64,000 nucleotides of DNA from Oscillatoriaceae cyanobacterium Prado104 (lineage in GTDB: Bacteria; Cyanobacteriota; Cyanobacteriia; Cyanobacteriales; Microcoleaceae), in NCBI GenBank assembly GCA_025454405.1, contig JALOON010000055.1, forward strand, positions 1 through 64,000, written 5' to 3'. A model generated the notes under the pieces. It did no database searches. It saw only the letters and a program-made list of their open reading frames with translations, and was not told the origin of the DNA. Below, in pieces: positions 46,415 through 53,946 of the stretch (positions are counted from its first letter, which is position 1; every line of letters starts with the position of its first letter). Position numbers and translations under genes: made by a program.

Positions 46415-47008
46415 TTATTCTAATTCTCTCCTGCCTTCCAAAGCGCGAGCTAATGTTACTTCATCTGCATATTCCAAATCTCCCCCCATCGGCAAACCAA
46501 AAGCTATTCGCGTCACCCGCGTAAAAGGTTTCAACAATCTGCCGATATAAAGTGTAGTAGTTTCGCCTTCCACACTCGGACTGATAGCGATAATTACTTC
46601 TTTAATTTTTTTCTGGCTGACGCGCCTTACTAGGGGTTGAATGTTCAATTGTTCCGGCCCAATTCCATCCATAGGTGAGATAACGCCGCCGATGACGTGA
46701 TATTTGCCGTGGTATTCTCGCGTTTTTTCCAAAGCTATAACATCGCGGGATTCTGATACTATGCAAATGGTATAATCATCGCGGTTGGGATTGCGGCAAA
46801 TTTCGCAAACAGGTTCTGCTGATAAGTGATAGCATACCTGACACAAACCTACTTGCTGTTTGGCATCGATTAAAGATTGAGCTAAAGCTTGTACTTCTTC
46901 GTCCGATCGCTTCAAAATATGTAATGCTAAACGCTGGGCTGTTTTTGGTCCGACTCCGGGCAAGCGCTGCAATTGTTCGATCAAACGGGCTAAGGGTCTA
47001 GTATACAT
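46415..47008 (-). CDS. recR: Recombination mediator RecR
   Basis: 197 residues, full length. RecR acts with RecO and RecF to load RecA on gapped DNA. It shows the helix-hairpin-helix LPGVGPKTAQRLALH (16-30), a four-Cys zinc finger (LCQVCYHLSAEPVCEICRN) and a Toprim domain (CIVSESRDVIALEKT through ISPSVEGETTTLYIGRLL). Upstream is a GAAGAAGGAA tract (47010-47055). Confidence 0.96.
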   Translation of the reverse strand: MYTRPLARLIEQLQRLPGVGPKTAQRLALHILKRSDEEVQALAQSLIDAKQQVGLCQVCYHLSAEPVCEICRNPNRDDYTICIVSESRDVIALEKTREYHGKYHVIGGVISPMDGIGPEQLNIQPLVRRVSQKKIKEVIIAISPSVEGETTTLYIGRLLKPFTRVTRIAFGLPMGGDLEYADEVTLARALEGRRELE

Positions 47009-47066
47009 AAAACGAAGGAAGAAGGAAGAAGGAAGAAGGAAGAAGGAAGAGGGAAGAAGTTATTTG

Positions 47067-47167
47067 TTCGTAGTGCGGACTTCAGTCCGTTCTTGCTTAG
47101 TCTTAAATCGGAAGGACTAAAGTCCTTACTACAAACTTGGAAAGGACTAAAGTCCTCACTACGAACT
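47067..47167. repeat. Dispersed GCGGACTTCAGTCCG repeat
   Basis: GTAGTGCGGACTTCAGTCCG, then two variants of GGACTAAAGTCCT(T/C)ACTAC. It lies between recR and the SUI1-type gene, next to the purine tract at 47010-47055. Confidence 0.75.
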
Positions 47168-47178
47168 TGGGATTGAGA

Positions 47179-47547
47179 TTAACCTCCACTAATTTTAGCT
47201 TTATAACCCAATTTCGTCAGCAGTTCGAGTAGCTTTTGCTTGTGTTCGCCTTGAATTTCAATTTCATTATCTTTGACTGTTCCGCCCGTGCCGCATTGGG
47301 CTTTTAATTGTTTTGCTAAGGCTGTTAAAGTTTCGGGTTTTTCTTGAAATCCGCTGATGACTGTAACTGTTTTGCCGCCTCTTCCTTTGCGGGATGCTTG
47401 GACTTTTAAATTTTGTTGGTTTGGCGGAAGTTCCGGTACTGCACGTTCGAGGGCTGCTGAGTTGTCAACATTGCCAAACTCGGAGTAAACTATGCGTTTG
47501 CCGTCGGTGGTTTTGCTGTCAGAATTTTTGCGTTTTGATGTACTCAT
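47179..47547 (-). CDS. SUI1/YciH-type translation initiation factor
   Basis: 122 residues. A disordered N terminus is followed by the SUI1 (eIF1) fold: VQASRKGRGGKTVTVISGF, TALAKQLKAQCGTGGTVKDN and EIEIQGEHKQKLLELLTKLG. Bacterial members (YciH) are thought to check initiator-tRNA and start-codon pairing, but their role in cyanobacteria is not clear. Its start is well marked by the family. Confidence 0.92.
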   Translation of the reverse strand: MSTSKRKNSDSKTTDGKRIVYSEFGNVDNSAALERAVPELPPNQQNLKVQASRKGRGGKTVTVISGFQEKPETLTALAKQLKAQCGTGGTVKDNEIEIQGEHKQKLLELLTKLGYKAKISGG

Positions 47548-48087
47548 AGCAGTTTGGGGTTTTGAGTTTTTAAGCTTTTAACTAAAAAAATCTCTGCGAC
47601 AAACAGGGACTAGGTAATTTTGGGGTAAGTGATATTAACAAGCATGATACTATTTGATATGATATCATAATGTGATGCTGAATGAAAGGAAATTATTCGA
47701 TCGACCTACAAAATCTGCATTAGACATCGAAATAATTTCAAACTTTGCGATAAATGTAGGGAGTACGCCGAGGACCAACAATCATTCGTGTCAACTTAAG
47801 ATTGAAACCCACCAAAAAAGTCATTTGTAGCAGAGTCTAGATCCCCCTAAATCCCCCTTAAGAAGGGGGACTTTAAGACTCTTGCTCCCCCCTTTTTAAG
47901 GGGGGCTGGGGGGGATCGAAGACTTTGAAAACACGCCCTAGGGGGATCGCGCCCGAATGGCTTAATTTATTTTTACCATCGATCTATTAAAAACAGATCG
48001 CCCGTCGCATTTTCCTGTCCTCGATCGCCTGTCAACTTTTCGACCGCGCTATAATATGCAAAATTAAAGTCGATCGAGCAAAAAGCA
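47548..48087. other. Spacer with repeat copy and IS-like end
   Basis: 540 bases, no gene. GTGTCAACTTAAG (about 47792) matches an end of the IS at 13484. It leads directly into a GATCCCCC repeat copy (47830-47945). The AT-rich 47640-47700 region holds ATATGATATCAT palindromes. Confidence 0.5.
47790..47945. repeat. Dispersed GATCCCCC palindrome, copy 3
   Basis: The most complete copy: GTGTCAACTTAAGATTGAAA, then GATCCCCCTAAATCCCCCTT, AAGAAGGGGGACTTTAAGAC, TTTTTAAGGGGGGCTGGGGG, ending TTTGAAAACACGCCCTAGGG. The end sequence is the complement of AGGGCGTGTTTTCAAA at the edge of copy 1. Confidence 0.75.
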
Positions 48088-51000
48088 ATGGTAGATCCAG
48101 TCAGCGCGGGTTGGTTATTGGTGGGGCCTATTTTGACGGAATTGGCTAAAGCAACTTTAGATGACTACGTTAAAGATTTTTTTAAAGGCTGCATTAAAGA
48201 TGTTGAAGGACTTGCGAAAAAACCTTTCGCTCAAAATGCTGTTCGCGAATCCTTAAAATCTTTTGCAAAGTTGTTTGAGGAGGAATTAAAGCGTTCTGGT
48301 TTAGATAAAAAACAGATCGAGCAATATCTGCCATCTTTAAAACAATTTATTAAACAATCTCCGGTACGCGAAGTTTTGGGAAGTGCATTCCCAGGAAGTT
48401 GTCGCGTTTTAAATACTGCTATATTAGCTGATTCTTGGCAAAATTTGACCTTACAACATCCGGTGCGGCGGAATTTGCCCACTTTGACTAAAATCTTACC
48501 TGCTAATCTGCTTCAAGGGCAAGCTGTTAGCGCGCTGCCCGATGCGTTTAGTTGGGAACGAGTGGCAGAGAAATATCTGGAAAGTGTTAAATCAATTGTA
48601 CAGCAAAATGCCGAACTGCGAGCAATTTTTAACACAAATCAATTTACCAGCATGGAGCGCAGTCTCGCAACAATTGCTCCGATCGCGGCTGAATTTAATT
48701 TAGCAAGTTATCAAGAAGGTCTGCGAGAACAATATGAATGTTTGGATTTAGCTAATTTAGATACTAGGTCTGGAGAATACGAACAGCGATTGACTGTTAA
48801 AGAAATATTCATTGCTCAAAACGGGCGATCGTGTCAAGAATATTTGCCTAGAGATTATGAATTGCCCAAGGAGATTCAAAAGCGCTTGCGGGAACGGGGA
48901 GAAATAGCAGATGAAGTCAGTCCAGAAGATTTGCAACGCTACCAGCAAGCTTACAACGAACAGCAAACTCGATCGATTATCGAAATAATTGATGATGTTA
49001 ATTATCGCTATCTAGTAATTCTCGGCGATCCGGGTTCTGGGAAATCTACGCTGTTAAAATATCTGGCGCTTCAGTGGGCAAAATTATCGGCTAATGAATT
49101 GTCATCGCACCCGATTCACTTATTGATTGAATTGCGGAAATACAGTCGCAGCAAAGATGACAAAGACTGCAAGAATTTTCTGGAATTTATCGAATGCGAT
49201 TCTAGTCGGATCGACAAGTTAGACAAAAATATCCTGCACGAATGGCTGCAAGCCGGCCGCGCTGTTGTCATGTTTGACGGGCTAGATGAAGTGTTCGAGG
49301 TGGAAAAACGCAATCGGATTGTTGACCAAATTCATAACTTTACTCAAACCTATCCGCAGGTGAAAACTATTGTCACTTCTCGCGTCATTGGCTACCAGCA
49401 GCAACGGCTAAAAAATGCTGAATTTCATCACTTCATGCTGCAAGATTTTGAACTGGAACAGATTCAAGGTTTTATCCAGAAGTGGCACGATTTGACACTG
49501 ACAGACAGCTTGAAAAAAGCAGCACTTTTGGAACGCTTGCAGCAAGCGATTGCGGCATCCAAGTCAATTCGAGAGTTAGCCGGAAATCCGCTGTTGCTGA
49601 CAATGATGGCAATTCTGAATCGCAATCAGGAGTTACCGCGCTTTCGGGCAAAACTCTATGAAGAAGCTTCAAAAGTGCTGTTGCATAAATGGGATTTTGA
49701 AGTGAAAGAAAAACTCAATAATGACAAACTCGACCCTTATTTAATTGATGAAGAAGTTAAACAAAGCATTTGCGGTAAAATTGCCTACAAAATGCAGTCT
49801 AGCGGCAAAGGATTAGCGGGAAATATTATCAGTCGCGAGGATTTGCGGCAGACTATAACTGAGTCATTAACGGGGTTGATGGGAACTGGGGCCAGTGCTT
49901 GTGCTAAGTTGATGGTAGAGCAACTGCGGGAGCGCAATTTTATTTTGTGTTTCTTGGGCGGATACAATGAGGATTATTATGCTTTTGTCCACCGCACGTT
50001 TTTGGAATATTTTTGTGCTTGGGAGTTTGTGCGGCAATTTGAGAAAGAGAAAACGATCGAATTAGATGGTTTGATTCAAGTTTTTCGAGAACACTGGCGG
50101 GATGAGTCTTGGCATGAAGTGTTGCGTTTAATGGCGGGAATGCTGGATGCTAAATTTACGGGTCAAATTCTCGAATACCTGATTGGTGAAAATGGGGAAG
50201 CAGAAAAGTTTAGCAATCTGTTTTTGGCGGCGCAGTGTTTGGATGAAGTCAGGAATAGAAATAGTATTGATGAAATTGGTTGTAAGTTGCGCGATCGAAT
50301 TAAAGAGTTAACTCGATACGGAAATATCACTGATTCTACACCATCAGAATACGATTTGCTAGTTTATGAAATTCGCGGTCAAGCAGTAGCAGCGGTTGTC
50401 ACAATTTGGAAAGATGACCCGGAAACCTTACCTCTTCTCAAACAACGCGCTCAATCTGATGATGATTCGGATGTGCGACAAGTAGCAGTCCAAGAAATAG
50501 CACGGGGGTGGAAAGATGACCCGGAAACCTTACCTCTCCTCAAACAATGGACTCAATCTAACGATGATTGGGCTGTGCAATGTGCAGCAGTCCAAGAAAT
50601 AGCACGGGGGTGGAAAGATGACCCGGAAACCTTACCTCTCCTCAAACAACGCGCTCAATCTGATGGTAATTGGGATGTGCGACAAACAGCAGTCCAAGAA
50701 ATAGCACGGGGGTGGAAAGATGACCCAGAAACCTTATCTATCCTCAAACAATGGGCTCAATTTGACGATAATTGGGCTGTGCGACGTGCAGCAGCCGAAG
50801 AAATAGCACGGGGGTGGAAAGATGAGCCGGAAACCTTATCTATCCTCAAACAACGCGCTCAATCTGATGGTAATTGGTTGGTGCGAGAAGCAGCAGTTCA
50901 AGAAATAGCACGGGGCTGGAAAGATAACCCGGAAACCTTACCTCTCCTCAAACAACGCGCTCAATCTGATGATAATTGGAATGTGCGACGTGCAGCAGTC

Positions 51001-51306
51001 CAAGAAATAGCACGGGGGTGGAAAGAGCATTCTGAGGTGCGAAAAACAGCAGTTAAAAAATTAGCATGGGGCTGGAAATATGACCAGAAATCATTTGAAT
51101 TATTGTACGAGGTTGCTATCAATCACCCATTCGATCGCGAGTATAATTTTCAAACTAACCCACGGCAAACAGCTCTTGAAACTATGATTCAATTATATCC
51201 CGATCGCCCTCAAACTTTAGAAATTGTACGCGATCGCGCTCAGAACGATCGCGATCCAATCCTTCGCAAATTTGCCCAGAAAGAATTGGCAAAATTAGAG
51301 CGCTAA
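48088..51306 (+). CDS. NACHT-HEAT protein (NLR-like, probable defence)
   Basis: 1072 residues. An N-terminal helical domain (1-290) of unfamiliar type is followed by a NACHT STAND NTPase: Walker A GDPGSGKST (313-321), Walker B VVMFDGLDEV (393-402), the sensor TSRVIGY, and a C-terminal winged-helix-like part (YYAFVHRTFLEYFCAWEF). Residues about 774-980 are six 34-residue HEAT-like repeats (DDPETLPLLKQRAQS), nearly identical in DNA. Bacterial NACHT proteins are phage sensors in many cases. The N-terminal domain would be the effector; its kind is not recognised. It overlaps the next, convergent gene by 12 bases. Confidence 0.88.
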   Translation: MVDPVSAGWLLVGPILTELAKATLDDYVKDFFKGCIKDVEGLAKKPFAQNAVRESLKSFAKLFEEELKRSGLDKKQIEQYLPSLKQFIKQSPVREVLGSAFPGSCRVLNTAILADSWQNLTLQHPVRRNLPTLTKILPANLLQGQAVSALPDAFSWERVAEKYLESVKSIVQQNAELRAIFNTNQFTSMERSLATIAPIAAEFNLASYQEGLREQYECLDLANLDTRSGEYEQRLTVKEIFIAQNGRSCQEYLPRDYELPKEIQKRLRERGEIADEVSPEDLQRYQQAYNEQQTRSIIEIIDDVNYRYLVILGDPGSGKSTLLKYLALQWAKLSANELSSHPIHLLIELRKYSRSKDDKDCKNFLEFIECDSSRIDKLDKNILHEWLQAGRAVVMFDGLDEVFEVEKRNRIVDQIHNFTQTYPQVKTIVTSRVIGYQQQRLKNAEFHHFMLQDFELEQIQGFIQKWHDLTLTDSLKKAALLERLQQAIAASKSIRELAGNPLLLTMMAILNRNQELPRFRAKLYEEASKVLLHKWDFEVKEKLNNDKLDPYLIDEEVKQSICGKIAYKMQSSGKGLAGNIISREDLRQTITESLTGLMGTGASACAKLMVEQLRERNFILCFLGGYNEDYYAFVHRTFLEYFCAWEFVRQFEKEKTIELDGLIQVFREHWRDESWHEVLRLMAGMLDAKFTGQILEYLIGENGEAEKFSNLFLAAQCLDEVRNRNSIDEIGCKLRDRIKELTRYGNITDSTPSEYDLLVYEIRGQAVAAVVTIWKDDPETLPLLKQRAQSDDDSDVRQVAVQEIARGWKDDPETLPLLKQWTQSNDDWAVQCAAVQEIARGWKDDPETLPLLKQRAQSDGNWDVRQTAVQEIARGWKDDPETLSILKQWAQFDDNWAVRRAAAEEIARGWKDEPETLSILKQRAQSDGNWLVREAAVQEIARGWKDNPETLPLLKQRAQSDDNWNVRRAAVQEIARGWKEHSEVRKTAVKKLAWGWKYDQKSFELLYEVAINHPFDREYNFQTNPRQTALETMIQLYPDRPQTLEIVRDRAQNDRDPILRKFAQKELAKLER

Positions 51307-51678
51307 GGAGCGATCGCTTTTAGGGGCGATCGGTCTTTCTTCCTTAACATCAACCCCATCAACTTGTAAACTTTCATCCCGCCGCCAAAACTCATCCAGC
51401 AACTGAAAAAAATACTCAAATCCCTCCCTTTCATCCACCGAATAAAGCATGATGATTTTTGCCCAAGAATTCACCGACTGTACCTGAAACCGTTTCTGCA
51501 ACCAAGGCTGAAACTCCCCATAAAACTCATTTTCCTGTTCCGTCGGCTCAATACCTAATTCTCGCCTAGCTGTTTTATAGCCAGCCAAAAACACAAACAA
51601 ATCGCTAACCGAAGATTTTCCAATGTACATCCCAGGTCTAGCTTTAATCTTTTCAATAATCTCCAACAATCCACTCAT
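51295..51678 (-). CDS. RPGMYIG-motif protein (possible immunity-type)
   Basis: 127 residues. The opening LLEIIEKIKARPGMYIGKSSVSDLFVFLAGY resembles a small-protein family with a conserved RPGMYxG motif often listed among immunity proteins of polymorphic toxin systems (recalled, not searched). The aromatic-rich middle (WAKIIMLYSVDEREGFEYFF) follows. Its 3' end overlaps that of the NACHT gene by 12 bases on the opposite strand. No toxin partner is adjacent. Confidence 0.6.
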   Translation of the reverse strand: MSGLLEIIEKIKARPGMYIGKSSVSDLFVFLAGYKTARRELGIEPTEQENEFYGEFQPWLQKRFQVQSVNSWAKIIMLYSVDEREGFEYFFQLLDEFWRRDESLQVDGVDVKEERPIAPKSDRSLAL

Positions 51679-51989
51679 GTTTAGCTGGGTTTTTAGGGAT
51701 TTGTCGTTGGGTGGGGGCGGGTTTATGAGATTATTAATTTTTAACAGAGATGGTTGGTGAACCCGCCCCTACAAGACCTGCGATCGTATCGTAATGGAAT
51801 CGATCTTCAGTGCGATCGCGACCAAAAACTCTGCGAATTTGCCCAGAAAAAATTGGGAGAATTAGAAAGTTAAAGAGCGATCGCTTTTAGGGGCGATCGA
51901 CCTTAACCTGCTTCAGAAACCCGGTTTCTTAAAGAAAGCGGGTTTCTAGCCCGTACTTAATAAACTTGAAAAATGATGTATGTCAAAAT
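51679..51989. other. Spacer with NACHT-gene tail remnant and repeats
   Basis: 311 bases without an intact gene. It holds a GGTGGGGGCGGGTTTATGAG...GGTGAACCCGCCCCTACAAG repeat (51707-51775), a remnant of a NACHT-HEAT gene end (51814-51873) and an AGAAACCCGGTTTCTT/AAGAAAGCGGGTTTCT hairpin (51913-51947). That hairpin's family recurs at 56983-57012. Confidence 0.65.
51814..51873 (+). pseudogene. 3' tail of a second NACHT-HEAT gene
   Basis: Reads DRDQKLCEFAQKKLGELES-stop, clearly related to the NACHT protein's last residues DRDPILRKFAQKELAKLER. The DNA match continues past both stops (GAGCGATCGCTTTTAGGGGC), so this is a duplicated gene end, not chance. The rest of the second copy is gone. Confidence 0.8.
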
Positions 51990-52784
51990 TCAAAGTTCTG
52001 CATCCTCTACCCCCATGTCTCGCAGTCGCTGCGCCAATCTTTCGGCACGCTGACTTTCTAAATCGGCACGCTGCCTTTCTAAATTAGCTTGCTGTTCCAG
52101 TTGTTGATTTTGCTGTCCTAGTTGCTGATTTTCCTGTTCCAGTTGCTGATTTTGCTGTCCTAACTGCTGTAGTTGTGCAGCTTCTTCTTGAATTAAATCT
52201 TCGACTTGCGGCGGGCACAGCACTTCATCAACCGATAAAATAAATTCAGGGAACCGCACGGATTGAACTTGCTCTCCCGGCAAAAATTCTCGATCGAAAT
52301 AACTGCTTTCATTTTCAGGACGGCTGCACAATCGAATTTTCGGTCTATTTGGGTCTACAATCCAATATTCAGGAATGTCAATAAAGTCATACTCTGCCCG
52401 TTTGCGAATGTAATCTTCCCGCCAATTTTGGCTGGTAACTTCGATAACTAACAGCGGTTTTTCTTCAAAATCCAATATTGCAGAACCAGGTTGCGCGCAG
52501 ACTTGTTCCCACAAACTGCGAGTGCAAATTACCACATCGGGAACGCGGGCAGAATTTTCTTCTGTTCGGACTGCAGTAGTGACAACTGCGACTAGCTGCA
52601 GGTTATTTGCTGCAAAGAAACGCCGGAATTGGTAAACCAAAAATTCGCAGATTTTGATATGTAATGCGGTGGGTGTTGGCATTTCGATGAGCTGTCCCCG
52701 ATATAATTCGTAACAAACACCTGATTCTCCCTGATAGTTTAGATATTCTTCCCAGGTCAGTTTTTGAGTAGAAGTTAAGACCAT
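51990..52784 (-). CDS. Uma2 family protein with C-terminal coiled coil
   Basis: 264 residues. The Uma2 domain (1-190) shows KLTWEEYLNYQ, YELYRGQLIEMPTPT, RVPDVVICT (Asp), LLVIEVTSQNWREDYIRKR (Glu) and YEYWIVDPN-like EYWIVDPNRPKI. Residues 198-255 form a Gln/Leu-rich coiled coil (QLEQENQQLGQQNQQLEQQ), which is common at the end of longer Uma2 proteins. Predicted PD-(D/E)xK nuclease, role unknown. Confidence 0.87.
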   Translation of the reverse strand: MVLTSTQKLTWEEYLNYQGESGVCYELYRGQLIEMPTPTALHIKICEFLVYQFRRFFAANNLQLVAVVTTAVRTEENSARVPDVVICTRSLWEQVCAQPGSAILDFEEKPLLVIEVTSQNWREDYIRKRAEYDFIDIPEYWIVDPNRPKIRLCSRPENESSYFDREFLPGEQVQSVRFPEFILSVDEVLCPPQVEDLIQEEAAQLQQLGQQNQQLEQENQQLGQQNQQLEQQANLERQRADLESQRAERLAQRLRDMGVEDAEL

Positions 52785-52886
52785 GTGAGTTATCTCTCTT
52801 TTTCGGTGAGCTGATTGTATATTTTATATTACTTTTTGATATTCTGCTACAATACCAACAGCAAAAAGTGCGATCGACCTGCCGCC

Positions 52887-53345
52887 ATGAATATCAAACA
52901 ACTCAAAAGCTATGTCTATGAAGCTTGGGTGCGACTTCACACATTTAACGGCGCAGTAGTACAACCAGAAAACTTCAAATCCGAAGTGAGATGCTACGGC
53001 GATTTGCGCAAAAAATCTACCTGGGAAAAAGCCGTAGCAGCATTTCGCGCTCAAAATTTCTTTGATGCCAACCTAGACAACTACAACCTGATTATTTGGC
53101 ATCTTAGCTTTCCTAATGACGAGTGGGACTACGAGTTTCGCTATCAAATAATGGAAGAATTTTTAATGCTTCCTGGAGGGTTGGAATGTGTTATTAATGG
53201 TTTGGAACAAATCTTTCAATACAACAATTCAGAAGATAAGGAAAAAGCCAATGAGCTTCTTAAAATGGTGGCAGAACAATCAACCGGAGCCGGAAGCGTT
53301 GCAACTGGACTTATTGGGAAACTCCCAGGATATTACACCTCATGA
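52887..53345 (+). CDS. Hypothetical protein upstream of overlapping gene
   Basis: 152 residues from ATG 52887 (MNIKQLKSYVYEAWVRLHTF). It is acidic and aromatic-rich (IIWHLSFPNDEWDYEFRYQI), probably alpha/beta and cytoplasmic. No family was recognised. The last 95 bases overlap the next gene in another frame; its final residues (STGAGSVATGLIGKLPGYYT) read through the start of the next gene, so the true 3' end may have been shifted. The overlap suggests translational coupling. Confidence 0.6.
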   Translation: MNIKQLKSYVYEAWVRLHTFNGAVVQPENFKSEVRCYGDLRKKSTWEKAVAAFRAQNFFDANLDNYNLIIWHLSFPNDEWDYEFRYQIMEEFLMLPGGLECVINGLEQIFQYNNSEDKEKANELLKMVAEQSTGAGSVATGLIGKLPGYYTS

Positions 53346-53682
53346 GGTAGTCGATGTCAGGACGTCAACCAGAGATTTAAATGAAGCGTTGAAGCAGAAA
53401 GGGGGCGATCGCGACTGTTTTATCAATACGGCGATTGCTATTACTGAAGAAACTTTTGGCTGTCAGCCAAAAGAACTTTATCAAGCTACAAATGCAAGGC
53501 AAAACGATCGCGCATCTCTACCAAAAGAAGCCCAAAAAGCCTTAATTAGCGTTCAAACCGTTGTCACTCACGCTGTCACAGGTCATGAAGTCCAGTCGGT
53601 AACTCAACCAGAAATCAACAGCGAATTGACTGACAAATCTCGCGAAGTTGCGAAAGAACACCGCAAGTTTCTGCTTTGGTAA
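53251..53682 (+). CDS. Hypothetical protein overlapping the preceding gene
   Basis: 143 residues from ATG 53251 (MSFLKWWQNNQPEPEAL), with AGGAAAAAG just upstream. Distinct segments are VVDVRTSTRDLNEALKQKGG, INTAIAITEETFGCQPKELY and a Lys-rich tail AKEHRKFLLW. It is loosely reminiscent of prophage or DNA-damage-inducible accessory proteins, but this is not firm. Codon use is normal for the region. It forms a pair with the preceding gene. Confidence 0.6.
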   Translation: MSFLKWWQNNQPEPEALQLDLLGNSQDITPHEVVDVRTSTRDLNEALKQKGGDRDCFINTAIAITEETFGCQPKELYQATNARQNDRASLPKEAQKALISVQTVVTHAVTGHEVQSVTQPEINSELTDKSREVAKEHRKFLLW

Positions 53683-53757
53683 ATAGCAGAAAAACGATAT
53701 TGCACCTGTGGGAGAAACCGGGTTTCTTTCACAGACTATTTACCGCCCTATCTTCAA

Positions 53758-53779
53758 CCCGCGAAGGCGGGTTTTGTTT
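53758..53779 (+). terminator. Intrinsic terminator, first copy
   Basis: CCCGC, loop GAAG, GCGGG, then TTTTGTTT. It forms part of a 55-bp tandem duplication (units start at 53743 and 53798) between the hypothetical gene and trpB. Confidence 0.7.
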
Positions 53780-53812
53780 GTCGAGACGCGGTTTCAACCG
53801 CCCTATCTTCAA

Positions 53813-53834
53813 CCCGCGGAGGCGGGTTTTGTTT
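53813..53834 (+). terminator. Intrinsic terminator, second copy
   Basis: The second unit of the 55-bp duplication has loop GGAG instead of GAAG and the same T-run. It lies about 110 bases before trpB. Both share the flank GTCGAGACGCGGTTTCAAC. Confidence 0.7.
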
Positions 53835-53946
53835 GTCGAGACGCGGTTTCAACTGCCCCGGCAATACCGTTTCCCTACAACGATCGATCGACCGCCGCTA
53901 CACCCACTAGATATAATAAAATTTGTCCCATTATCCCCGCAAATCA

